Of a DNA stretch of 64,000 nt, positions 57,028 through 64,000 are shown piece by piece. Each line of letters opens with the position of its first letter. The first letter of the stretch is position 1. The notes under the pieces were generated by a model. It had not been told where the DNA came from. It did no database searches and saw only the letters and a list, made by a program, of their open reading frames with translations. Source of the stretch: Meridianimarinicoccus marinus (lineage in GTDB: Bacteria > Pseudomonadota > Alphaproteobacteria > Rhodobacterales > Rhodobacteraceae); the NCBI RefSeq assembly GCF_040689105.1, contig NZ_JBFBVU010000005.1, positions 1 to 64,000 on the forward strand. Reading direction: 5' to 3'. The position numbers and the translations under genes were made by a program.

Positions 57028-58203
57028 ATGCACAGCTTTTCCCAATCGCCCCGCGATCCCGATTTCGTGCAGAATCCCTATGCGTTCTATGACCGGGCCC
57101 GCGCCACCGGATCGGCGATCTGGTGGGACGACTACGAAATGCCAGCGCTGCTGAGCCACGACAGCGTCATGGCGGCGCTGAAGCATCCCGATCTTGCGCG
57201 GGTACCGCCCGATGGCCTGCCGGGCTTTGCGCCGCATCTGGATGATTTCGCCGCCGTCGAACGGCACTCCCTGCTCAGCCTCGAAGGCCCGGCCCATGCC
57301 CGCCTGCGCAAGCTGGTGCTGCGCGCCTTCACCACCGGGCGCATCCGGGGCATGGCGCCCGAGATCACCGCCCTGTGTCACGATCTGATCGACCGTTTCC
57401 CGGACCAGCCCTTTGACCTGATGGCGACCTATTGCAGCCAGGTGCCGGTGATCGTGATTGCCCGGCTTCTGGGCATTGATCCGGCCCATCGCGGCCAGCT
57501 TCTGGACTGGTCGCATGCCATGGTGGCCATGTATCAGGCCCGTGTCGACCGCGTGGCCGAGGACGCGGCCAATACCGCCACGGCGGAGTTCTCAGCTTGG
57601 CTGCGGGACGTACTGGCCGGGAAATCCGCGCAGCCTGATGGCGGGTTGCTGAGCGCGCTTTGCGCAGCGCAGGATGCCGACCATCTGAGCGCCGACGAAA
57701 TCGTCGCCCTGTCCATCCTGCTGCTGAACGCCGGGCACGAGGCCACGGTCAGCGCCCTGGGCAACGCCGTGACGACGTTGTTGGCCACCGGCCAACCGGG
57801 CGTCTGGACGCGGCCCGAGACCTCGGAAGCCATGGTCGAGGAATGCTTGCGCATCGATCCGCCCCTGCACATCTTCACCCGCTATGCCCAGTGCCCGGTC
57901 GAGATCGGCGGCGCGACCCTGGCGCCGGGCGATGAGATCGCCTGCGTGCTGGGCGCGGCAAATCGCGACCCGGCGGCCTATGACGCCCCGGCCGAATTTC
58001 GCCCCGGCCGGAAAGGGCCGCTTCTGACCAGCTTTGGCGCCGGGGTGCATTTCTGTCTGGGGGCGCCGCTGGCCCGGCTGGAAATGCGCATCGCGCTGGA
58101 GGTGCTGTTTGCCCGCTGTCCCAAGTTGACCCTGGCCGCGCTACCGCGCTACGCCGACAGCTATCACTTCCACGGCTACCCGTCGCTGCTGGTCTCGGTC
58201 TGA
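57028..58203 (+). CDS. Cytochrome P450 (bacterial CYP)
   Basis: A 391-residue soluble P450. The haem-binding loop is FGAGVHFCLGAPLARLE with ligand Cys343. The I-helix oxygen-activation motif is AGHEATV (normally AGxxT), and the ExxR pair is in EECLRIDPP. The substrate is unknown, and no ferredoxin or ferredoxin reductase partner is adjacent, although fpr lies 4 kb away. GGAGG precedes ATG 57028. Its 3' end overlaps the convergent Lrp-type gene by 28 bp. Confidence 0.95.
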   Translation: MHSFSQSPRDPDFVQNPYAFYDRARATGSAIWWDDYEMPALLSHDSVMAALKHPDLARVPPDGLPGFAPHLDDFAAVERHSLLSLEGPAHARLRKLVLRAFTTGRIRGMAPEITALCHDLIDRFPDQPFDLMATYCSQVPVIVIARLLGIDPAHRGQLLDWSHAMVAMYQARVDRVAEDAANTATAEFSAWLRDVLAGKSAQPDGGLLSALCAAQDADHLSADEIVALSILLLNAGHEATVSALGNAVTTLLATGQPGVWTRPETSEAMVEECLRIDPPLHIFTRYAQCPVEIGGATLAPGDEIACVLGAANRDPAAYDAPAEFRPGRKGPLLTSFGAGVHFCLGAPLARLEMRIALEVLFARCPKLTLAALPRYADSYHFHGYPSLLVSV

Positions 58204-58670
58204 GCCGGCCACACCGGCAAGGCCGTGGTGTCCTTGATCCGCTCCATCGACAGCAGGGCGGTGACGTTGAAGATTTTCACCTCGGAGATCAGCGCCTGAT
58301 AGAACACGTCATAGGCGCGGGCGTTGGCGACCTGCACCTTGAGGATATAGTCGATGTCCCCGGCCAGCCGATGCGCTTCCATCACCTCGGGGCGCGCGCG
58401 CAGGGTGGCCAGGAACTTCTGCTGCCAGTCGGCCTCATGCTCGGACGTGCGGATCAGGACGAAGAAACAGGCTTCAAGCCCCAGGGCGTCAGGGTCCAGG
58501 ATCGCGGTGGTCTTGCCGATCACCCCGGCCTCGCGCAATTTGCGGATGCGGTTCCACACCGGGGTCTTGGACGACCCCACACGGCGGGCAATTTCATCCA
58601 GCGTGCGCGACGCATCCTCTTGCAGTTCGGCAAGAATTTTCCGATCAAGCTCATCCAGACGGACCGACAT
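58176..58670 (-). CDS. Lrp/AsnC-family transcriptional regulator
   Basis: 164 residues. The N-terminal HTH has DELDRKILAELQEDASRTLDEIARRVGSSKTPVWNRIRKLREAGVI (about 5-50), and the C-terminal RAM ligand-binding domain follows, with HRLAGDIDYILKVQVANARAYDVFYQ. It is divergent from the sulfur-assimilation operon, so control of that operon by an amino acid (for example a sulfur amino acid) is plausible but inferred. ATG 58670 has GAGGG upstream; an ATG 15 nt earlier is possible. Confidence 0.92.
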   Translation of the reverse strand: MSVRLDELDRKILAELQEDASRTLDEIARRVGSSKTPVWNRIRKLREAGVIGKTTAILDPDALGLEACFFVLIRTSEHEADWQQKFLATLRARPEVMEAHRLAGDIDYILKVQVANARAYDVFYQALISEVKIFNVTALLSMERIKDTTALPVWPAQTETSSDG

Positions 58671-58733
58671 TCTGCACACCCTCATTTTCCGAACCAATGG
58701 TCCATGGATCGCAGGATCAAAGGACACACGTTC

Positions 58734-58763
58734 TTATTATCCGCGATATCTATCCAAAACCAA
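58734..58763 (-). promoter_or_regulatory. Candidate promoter of the Lrp-type gene, AT-rich divergent region
   Basis: Read on the minus strand: -35 TTGGTT (58763-58758), 18-bp spacer, -10 TAATAA (58739-58734), about 65 bp before the Lrp start. The surrounding 58.73-58.80 kb is clearly AT-rich and contains GTTCTT (58730-58735) and AAGAAC (58762-58767) as a wide dyad, a plausible Lrp site. The rest of the 294-bp gap up to the DUF2849 start holds no gene I can support. Confidence 0.4.
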
Positions 58764-58964
58764 GAACATTATTCTATATTGCACCGCAGAAACCCTTGAA
58801 CCCGGACGCCAGATGCATCATTGCCCGATCCCAGAGCCTGCCCAGACGCGCCGTGCGCTGCACGGTCGGGCCGCGCCGTCGGGACGATGTTGCCCGATCC
58901 GCCCCGATTATTGCACAGGCCTCCGCGCCGCAAAGTTGAAGATTACTCAGAAGGACATGATCCA

Positions 58965-59273
58965 ATGAGCCGCAAGTTTACCCCCAAGGTCGTCACCGCC
59001 AATGATCTGCGCGATGGCGACGTGGTCTATCTGACAGCTGATGACCGCTGGAGCCGCGACCACGCCGAGGCCGAACTGATCGAGGACGAGGCCCATGCCG
59101 AGATCCGCCTGATCGAGGCCTCGCGTCAGGGCGACATCATCGTCGGCGCCTATCTGGCCGATGCCCGCCCCGGCGCCAAGGGTCCCGAGCCTGTGCACTT
59201 CCGCGAAGTGTTCCGCGCCAAGGGTCCGTCCAACTATCGCCACGGCAAGCAGGCTTCCGAAGCCCGCGCCTGA
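58965..59273 (+). CDS. DUF2849 family protein
   Basis: A 102-residue soluble protein: FTPKVVTANDLRDGDVVYLTADDRWSRD at the N-terminus, HAEIRLIEASRQGDIIVGAYLADA in the middle, and VHFREVFRAKGPSNYRHGKQ at the end, matching DUF2849. It is consistently found just before cysI in alphaproteobacteria (from memory), so a role in sulfite reduction or sirohaem handling is likely but unproven. AAGGA precedes ATG 58965; cysI follows after 23 bp. Confidence 0.88.
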   Translation: MSRKFTPKVVTANDLRDGDVVYLTADDRWSRDHAEAELIEDEAHAEIRLIEASRQGDIIVGAYLADARPGAKGPEPVHFREVFRAKGPSNYRHGKQASEARA

Positions 59274-59296
59274 GCCACCGTCCAGGAGAGTCCCAG

Positions 59297-60973
59297 ATGT
59301 ATACCTACAACGAGTTCGACGAAGCCTTCGTGCGCTCCCGGGTGGCCCAGTTCCGCGGACAGGTGGAACGCCGCCTTGACGGATCGCTGACCGAAGATGA
59401 ATTCCGCCCGCTGCGCCTGATGAACGGCCTGTACCTGCAACTGCACGCCTACATGCTGCGGGTCGCCATTCCCTACGGCACGCTGGACAGCGCCAAGATG
59501 CGCCAGCTGGCCTATCTGGCCGACACCTATGACAAGGGCTATGGCCATTTCACCACCCGCCAGAACATTCAGTACAACTGGCCCAAGCTGGGCGATGTGC
59601 CGGACATGCTGTCGGCGCTGGCCGATGTGGAAATGCACGCCATCCAGACCAGCGGCAACACCATCCGCAACGTGACCTCAGACCATTTCGCCGGCGCTGC
59701 CGCCGACGAGATCGCCGACCCGCGCCCGGTGGCCGAGCTGCTGCGGCAGTGGTCCACCGACCACCCGGAATTCCAGTTCCTGCCGCGCAAGTTCAAGATC
59801 GCCATCACCGGCAGCCCCACCGACCGCGCCGTCACCAAGGCCCATGACATCGGGCTGCGCATGGTGCGCAATGACGCCGGCGAAGCGGGTTTCGAAGTGA
59901 TCGTCGGTGGCGGTCTGGGCCGCACCCCGATGGTCGGCAAGGTGATCCGGGACTTCCTGCCGCAAGCCGACCTGCTGCCCTATTGCGAGGCCATCGTCAG
60001 CGTCTACAACCTGCTGGGCCGCCGCGATAACAAGTACAAGGCGCGCATCAAGATCACCGTCCATGAAAACGGTCTGGACAAGATCCGCGAGTTGGTCGAG
60101 GCCCGTTTCGCCGAGATCCGCCCGGCCTTCTCGGGCGTCGATCAAAAGCATCTGGCGGCGATCGAAGCACAATTCGCGGCCCCCGCGTTCAAGCAGGCCG
60201 AAACCGAGGCTTTCGACAAGGCCTACGACGCCGACCCGGTGTTCCGGTCCTGGGCCGATACCAACCTGACCGCGCATAAGGCCGAAGGCTATGCCATCGT
60301 CACCGTGTCGCTGAAGGCCCACGGCGAAACGCCGGGCGACGCGACCTCGGACCAGATGCGCCTGCTGGCCGATCTGGCCAAGCAATACGCCCATGACGAG
60401 TTGCGCATCAGCCACGAACAGAACGTGGTGCTGCCGCACGTGCACAAGTCCGACCTGCCCGCCCTGCACGCCGCCCTGCGCGGCGCCGGTCTGGGCACCG
60501 CCAATGTCGGGCTGGCTTCGGACATCATCGCCTGCCCCGGCATGGATTACTGCGCGCTGGCCACAGCCCGCTCGATCCCGGTTGCGCAGAAGATCGCCGA
60601 ACGCGTGGACGCGCTGAAGATCGAACACGAAGTGGGCGCGCTGAAGATCAAGATCTCGGGCTGCATCAACGCCTGCGGCCATCACCATGTGGGCCACATC
60701 GGCATTCTGGGTCTGGACCGCGCCGGTGTCGAAAACTACCAGATCACGCTGGGCGGCGACGGCACCGAGACCGCCGCCATCGGCACCCGCACCGGCCCCG
60801 GTTTCGCCTATGACGAGATCGTCCCGGCCATCGAACGCCTGCTGCTGGCCTATCTGGAAGAGCGGGAATCCCCCGAGGAAACCTTCCTGGAGACCTACAA
60901 CCGCACTGGCATGGCGCCCTTCAAGACTGCGCTATATGGCGAGGAACAAGGGGGACGGGCGCGTGCCGCTTGA
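59297..60973 (+). CDS. cysI: Sirohaem nitrite/sulfite reductase (assimilatory sulfite reductase)
   Basis: A 558-residue hemoprotein of the ferredoxin- or NADPH-dependent sulfite/nitrite reductase family. [4Fe-4S]-sirohaem ligands are Cys413, Cys419 (CPGMDYC) and Cys456, Cys460 (GCINACGHHHVGHIG). N-terminal TTRQNIQYNWPKL and SGNTIRNVTSD bind sirohaem. The cysH/DUF934/fpr neighbours indicate sulfite to sulfide reduction. GGAGAG precedes ATG 59297. No cysJ flavoprotein is present, so electrons probably come by way of ferredoxin. Confidence 0.95.
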   Translation: MYTYNEFDEAFVRSRVAQFRGQVERRLDGSLTEDEFRPLRLMNGLYLQLHAYMLRVAIPYGTLDSAKMRQLAYLADTYDKGYGHFTTRQNIQYNWPKLGDVPDMLSALADVEMHAIQTSGNTIRNVTSDHFAGAAADEIADPRPVAELLRQWSTDHPEFQFLPRKFKIAITGSPTDRAVTKAHDIGLRMVRNDAGEAGFEVIVGGGLGRTPMVGKVIRDFLPQADLLPYCEAIVSVYNLLGRRDNKYKARIKITVHENGLDKIRELVEARFAEIRPAFSGVDQKHLAAIEAQFAAPAFKQAETEAFDKAYDADPVFRSWADTNLTAHKAEGYAIVTVSLKAHGETPGDATSDQMRLLADLAKQYAHDELRISHEQNVVLPHVHKSDLPALHAALRGAGLGTANVGLASDIIACPGMDYCALATARSIPVAQKIAERVDALKIEHEVGALKIKISGCINACGHHHVGHIGILGLDRAGVENYQITLGGDGTETAAIGTRTGPGFAYDEIVPAIERLLLAYLEERESPEETFLETYNRTGMAPFKTALYGEEQGGRARAA

Positions 60974-61718
60974 AGCCCCCCTCGCCCCGGTGGCCGAACG
61001 CGTCGCGCATCTGAACCGACGCTACAAGCACCACTCGGCCACCGCCGTGCTGGAGCGCGCCCTGTCCGACCCGCAGGTCGGGCGCGTGGCCATGGTCTCC
61101 AGCTTCGGCGCGGAATCGGTGGCGCTGCTGCATCTGGTGGCGGTGATCGACCGCACCACGCCGGTGCTGTTCATCGACACGATGATGCTGTTTCCCGAAA
61201 CGCTGGAGTATCAGCGCGAGGTGGCTGAAAAGCTGGGCCTGACCGATCTGCGCATCATCCGCGCGCGGGCCGTCGACCTGGCCACCCATGACCGCGACAA
61301 CACCCTGCACACGCGCGATACCGACGCCTGCTGCGACCTGCGCAAGACCCAGCCGCTGGAAAACGCGCTGGACGGGTTCGACGCCTGGATCACCGGGCGC
61401 AAGCGGTTTCAGTCCGGCACCCGCGCGGCGCTGGACTTCTTCGAGGCCGACGGCGATACGCGGCTGAAGATCAATCCGCTGGCCCATTGGGCGCCCGGTG
61501 ATGTGCAGGACTACATGATCAACAACCGCCTGCCCCGGCATCCGCTGGTGGCGCGGGGCTATCCCTCGATCGGCTGCGCCCCCTGCACCAGCCCGGTCAA
61601 ACCCGGCGAGGATCCCCGTTCGGGGCGCTGGCGCGGTGAGCAAAAGGAAGAATGCGGGATCCATATCGTGGACGGCAAGTTCGTCCGGGGCCCCCTGAAG
61701 GAAGGAAACGTCGCATGA
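60963..61718 (+). CDS. cysH: Adenylyl-sulfate (APS) reductase, [4Fe-4S] type
   Basis: 251 residues. The CysH fold has SSFGAESVALLHL (PP-loop region) and ARAVDL. The iron-sulfur cysteines Cys123-Cys124 (DACCDLRK) and Cys205/Cys208 (GCAPC) are present, with the C-terminal catalytic Cys231 in ECGIH. The CC...CxxC pattern marks the APS-using assimilatory form, not the PAPS form that lacks it. GTG 60963 follows AAGGGGGA and overlaps the cysI end by 11 bp; an ATG at 60936 is in frame but deeper inside cysI. Confidence 0.94.
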   Translation: MPLEAPLAPVAERVAHLNRRYKHHSATAVLERALSDPQVGRVAMVSSFGAESVALLHLVAVIDRTTPVLFIDTMMLFPETLEYQREVAEKLGLTDLRIIRARAVDLATHDRDNTLHTRDTDACCDLRKTQPLENALDGFDAWITGRKRFQSGTRAALDFFEADGDTRLKINPLAHWAPGDVQDYMINNRLPRHPLVARGYPSIGCAPCTSPVKPGEDPRSGRWRGEQKEECGIHIVDGKFVRGPLKEGNVA

Positions 61719-62134
61719 GCGTGATCGTCACCGACACCGGCTTTGCCGGCGAAGACTGGACCCATGGCTTTGTCGCCGCCGCCGATCTGGAAGACCGGCA
61801 TGCGGCCGCCTCCCTGGCCGTGGACCTGTCCAGCGATGCCAACCCCGAAGAGCTGCGTCCGCATCTGGCCACCATCGACCTGATCCGGGTGGATTTTCCC
61901 AGCTTCGCCGATGGCCGGGGCTTCACCCTGGCGAGGCGTCTGCGCAACATGGGGTTTGCGGGCCGTCTGCGCGCCAGGGGCCATGTGCTGGCCGATCAAT
62001 ACGCCATGGCTCGCCGGTCCGGGTTCGACGAGGTCGAGATCGACGACGCGCTGGCCGAACGCCAGCCGGCAGACCAATGGGCTTTCCGCGCCGACTGGAC
62101 CGCCCACGACTATCAGTCGCGCCTGCGCGCCTGA
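61715..62134 (+). CDS. DUF934 family protein
   Basis: A 139-residue protein: FPSFADGRGFTLARRLRNMGFAGRLRARGHVLADQYAMARRSGFDEVEIDD is the conserved DUF934 core. It is known mainly from its constant place in cysI/cysH operons and is thought to be an accessory to sulfite reduction; the mechanism is unknown. The start overlaps the cysH stop (ATGA). Confidence 0.92.
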   Translation: MSVIVTDTGFAGEDWTHGFVAAADLEDRHAAASLAVDLSSDANPEELRPHLATIDLIRVDFPSFADGRGFTLARRLRNMGFAGRLRARGHVLADQYAMARRSGFDEVEIDDALAERQPADQWAFRADWTAHDYQSRLRA

Positions 62135-62174
62135 TCCGCCCTAGGAAACATATCGCAAAACGGTTATGGGAGAG

Positions 62175-62192
62175 CCGGGCCATTGCCCGGCT
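62175..62192 (+). promoter_or_regulatory. Hairpin in the fpr leader
   Basis: GCCGGGC, loop CATT, GCCCGGC forms a perfect 7-bp stem ending 9 nt before the fpr start codon. It covers or abuts where the Shine-Dalgarno should be; no good Shine-Dalgarno is otherwise visible. Initiation of fpr may thus depend on RNA structure. Confidence 0.35.
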
Positions 62193-62201
62193 TCGACAGT
62201 A

Positions 62202-63041
62202 ATGAATGAACAGACCAAAGTGACCGACGCCACACCGATCAAAACCCTGCCCGACGCCCAGACCGTTCTGGATGTGGAGCATTACACCGACCGTCTGTTC
62301 CGCTTCCGCGTGACCCGGCCGCCGACCCTGCGCTTCCGCTCGGGCGAATTCGTGATGATCGGCCTGATGGGCGATCCCGACCCCAAGACCGGCCGCCAGA
62401 AGCCGCTGCTGCGCGCCTATTCCATCGCCTCGCCGTCCTGGGATGACGAGCTGGAGTTCTATTCGATCAAGGTGCAGGACGGCCCGCTGACCTCGAAGCT
62501 GCAACACATCAAGAAGGGTGACGAGATCATCCTGCGGCCCAAGCCCGTGGGCACGCTGGTGCATGATGCGTTGCTGCCCGGCAAGCGGCTGTGGTTCTTC
62601 TCGACAGGCACCGGCTTTGCGCCTTTCGCCTCGCTGCTGCGCGATCCGCAGACCTATGAGGACTATGACCAGGTCATCGTCACTCATACCTGCCGCGAAG
62701 CCGCCGAATTGACCTATTCGAAGAACCTGATCCAGCATCTGCACGAAGACGAAATGATGCAGGAACTTCTGGGCGACGGTCTGAAAAAGCTGGTCTACTA
62801 TCCGACCACCACCCGCGAGGACAGCCCCAAGATGGGCCGGATCACCGACCTGCTGGAAAACGGCACACTGTTCAAGGATCTCGGCATCGACGGCATCTCG
62901 GCAGAGACCGATCGCGCCATGGTCTGCGGCTCGATGGGCCTGAACCTGGACATCAAGCGCATCCTTGAGGGCCACGGCCTGCGCGAGGGCGCCAATTCCG
63001 AACCCGCCGAATACGTGGTCGAAAAGGCCTTCGTCGGCTGA
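62202..63041 (+). CDS. fpr: Ferredoxin--NADP reductase
   Basis: A 279-residue flavoprotein of the bacterial subclass I Fpr type. The FAD-binding RAYSIAS motif and GPLTSKL, the NADP-binding STGTGFAPFASLLRD and VTHTCREAAELTY, the MVCGSMGLN segment and a C-terminal YVVEKAF tail are typical. It exchanges electrons between NADPH and ferredoxin or flavodoxin. At the end of the sulfur operon it is the likely electron source for CysI. It is separated from DUF934 by 67 bp with its own leader, so it may also be transcribed alone. Confidence 0.94.
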   Translation: MNEQTKVTDATPIKTLPDAQTVLDVEHYTDRLFRFRVTRPPTLRFRSGEFVMIGLMGDPDPKTGRQKPLLRAYSIASPSWDDELEFYSIKVQDGPLTSKLQHIKKGDEIILRPKPVGTLVHDALLPGKRLWFFSTGTGFAPFASLLRDPQTYEDYDQVIVTHTCREAAELTYSKNLIQHLHEDEMMQELLGDGLKKLVYYPTTTREDSPKMGRITDLLENGTLFKDLGIDGISAETDRAMVCGSMGLNLDIKRILEGHGLREGANSEPAEYVVEKAFVG

Positions 63042-63064
63042 TCCAGGCCACAATTCACGACCTC

Positions 63065-63091
63065 AGGGGCGTCCCGGCGGGGCGCCCCTTT
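63065..63091 (+). terminator. Possible terminator after fpr
   Basis: AGGGGCG (63065-63071) can pair with CGCCCCT (63083-63089), followed by only a short T stretch. It is 24 bp after the stop and weak by sequence. Confidence 0.4.
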
Positions 63092-63231
63092 CCGTGTCCC
63101 GACGATTCGCGCAGGGCTTGAACAGCCCCCCTCAGGGCTGGGCGACAGCCTGCGTCGGGGTTTTCCGCCACGCCCGCACCAGAAAGCTGCCAGACCCCGT
63201 GTTTCCCAAGGGGTTCGGGCCAAAATGATCC

Positions 63232-63260
63232 TTGCGTCATTGGGGCTTGGGACGTAATCT
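63232..63260 (+). promoter_or_regulatory. Candidate infC promoter
   Basis: -35 TTGCGT (63232-63237), 17-bp spacer, -10 TAATCT (63255-63260), leaving a leader of about 30 nt before the infC start. It is a moderate match to the sigma70 consensus; no competing promoter was clearer in the 255-bp gap after fpr. Confidence 0.35.
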
Positions 63261-63296
63261 GCGACCTCGCATTTGAGCTGTTGAAGGAACAACAAA

Positions 63297-63842
63297 ATAG
63301 CCCGCAGACCCCACAACGCCCCGCCGCAACGTGACACTGGCCCCCGCGTAAACGACCGCATCCGTGCAGCCGAAATACGACTGATCGGAGCCGAAGGTGA
63401 GAACGTGGGCCTGACCACACCCACGCGCGGGATGGAACTGGCCGCCCGTGCCGGTCTGGATCTGGTCGAGATCTCCCCCAATGCCACGCCGCCGGTCTGC
63501 AAGATTATGGATTTCGGCAAGTTCAAATATGAACAGCAGAAACGTGAGAGCGAAGCGCGCAAGAAGCAGAAGGTGATCGAGGTCAAGGAAGTCAAATTCC
63601 GTCCCAACACCGACACGCACGACTATGACGTGAAAATGCGCAACGTCTTCAAGTTTCTGGAAAACGGCGACAAGGTGAAAATCACCCTGCGCTTCCGGGG
63701 CCGCGAAATGGCGCACCAGAACCTTGGCCGTGAACTGCTGCATCGCGTGGCCGAAGACGTCAAGGAATTGGGCAAGGTCGAAAACATGCCCAAGATGGAA
63801 GGCCGCCAGATGGTCATGATGATCGGGCCGCTGCCCAAGTGA
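63297..63842 (+). CDS. infC: Translation initiation factor IF-3, AUA start codon
   Basis: 181 residues if started at ATA 63297. IF-3 homology runs right up to this codon: the predicted N-terminus (start)-ARRPHNAPPQRDTGPRVNDRI, then GAEGENVGLTTPTRGM, LDLVEISPNATPPVCKIMDFGKFKYEQQK, KEVKFRPNTDTHDYDVK and GREMAHQNLG. No ATG, GTG or TTG lies at a fitting place upstream of the conserved N-terminus. An AAGGA Shine-Dalgarno is 8 nt before ATA. Non-AUG starts on infC are known in E. coli (AUU), where IF-3 discriminates against its own mRNA. The same autocontrol is likely here. A terminator follows. Confidence 0.93.
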   Translation: MARRPHNAPPQRDTGPRVNDRIRAAEIRLIGAEGENVGLTTPTRGMELAARAGLDLVEISPNATPPVCKIMDFGKFKYEQQKRESEARKKQKVIEVKEVKFRPNTDTHDYDVKMRNVFKFLENGDKVKITLRFRGREMAHQNLGRELLHRVAEDVKELGKVENMPKMEGRQMVMMIGPLPK

Positions 63843-63865
63843 TCCTGGCCCCCTGACCAGACAGG

Positions 63866-63891
63866 AAAGCCCGGCAATCGCCGGGCTTTTT
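63866..63891 (+). terminator. Intrinsic terminator after infC
   Basis: AAAGCCCGGC (63866-63875), loop AATC, GCCGGGCTTT (63880-63889), then T residues. It lies 24 bp after the infC stop. Since rpmI and rplT do not follow, infC is monocistronic here. Confidence 0.9.
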
Positions 63892-63916
63892 CATGTGTAG
63901 GACAATGTCGCGGGCG

Positions 63917-64000
63917 TCAGAGCGCGATGATTTTCACTGTGGTGCCCTTGGCCGTCAGCGCGATCTTCTCGTCGCACAGCAGCATTGCATCCTTGCCGAA
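63917..64000 (-). CDS. C-terminal end of an unidentified gene (cut by the window edge)
   Basis: The last 27 codons of a minus-strand frame ending in TGA (63917-63919) are open to the window edge, ending LTAKGTTVKIIAL. Codon use fits a coding sequence, and the convergent position after the infC terminator is normal for a gene end. Too little is visible to name it. Confidence 0.4.
   Translation of the reverse strand, partial: FGKDAMLLCDEKIALTAKGTTVKIIAL

Noticed and set aside
58821..58964. N-terminal extension of DUF2849 or a remnant of cysG
   Set aside because: The in-frame translation upstream of ATG 58965 is Pro/Arg/Ala-rich with no similarity pattern to sirohaem synthase, and the ATG has a proper Shine-Dalgarno.

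Overview
The window looks like chromosomal DNA of a Rhodobacterales alphaproteobacterium (Roseobacter/Paracoccaceae group). Supporting signs are the high GC, tightly overlapping operons (many ATGA or GTGA junctions), a ccmABCDG cytochrome-c maturation cluster next to secDF-yajC, a trpGDC-moaC-moeA-lexA run, an alphaproteobacterial LexA box (direct repeat GTTC-N7-GTTC) and a DUF2849-cysI-cysH-DUF934-fpr assimilatory sulfur operon. No rRNA, CRISPR array or intact insertion sequence is visible. Two tRNA genes are present, tRNA-Leu(CAA) and tRNA-Pro(TGG).

Region 1 (1 to about 5.4 kb) is accessory DNA. It holds remnants of an IS1595-type and an IS3-type transposase, a large ATPase-LuxR (LAL-type) regulator divergent from a SnoaL/NTF2-like protein, and a complete tyrosine recombinase whose start lies about 130 bp from the 3' end of tRNA-Leu. 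This is the usual layout of one end of a tRNA-integrated island; the other end is outside the window.

Region 2 (5.4-32 kb) is core metabolism: DUF192, a two-domain cold-shock protein, pdxH, fabI with a LysE-type exporter, gpt, a PpiD-like chaperone coupled to trpE, a membrane-anchored unknown protein lying between trpE and trpG, trpGDC, moaC, moeA, lexA, a ComEC-like protein, gltX, gltA, purB, an isolated fliG, an LpxL-like acyltransferase, a DUF1223 protein and aconitase.

Region 3 (32-44.6 kb) is largely envelope biogenesis: ccmA-B-C-D-G, Mth938-like and TauE/SafE genes, secF-secD-yajC, serS, and yfgM-bamB-der. Together these serve cytochrome c assembly, Sec export and outer-membrane assembly.

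Region 4 (44.8-58.7 kb) holds transport and signalling genes: an RND efflux pair with an unusually long permease, an Atm1-type ABC exporter, a LysM protein, RarD, a DctB/DctD two-component pair whose DctD has lost its Walker A lysine and GAFTGA loop, a cytochrome P450 and an Lrp/AsnC regulator.

Region 5 (59-64 kb) is the reductive half of sulfate assimilation with a ferredoxin-NADP reductase as likely electron donor, followed by infC, which appears to start at an AUA codon. The last bases hold the end of a minus-strand gene.

I found no wholly new multi-gene system. The strongest unusual signals are the AUA start of infC, the degenerate DctD, the RND permease with two extra predicted membrane helices, the integrase/LuxR/SnoaL island edge, and several perfect palindromes in promoter regions.
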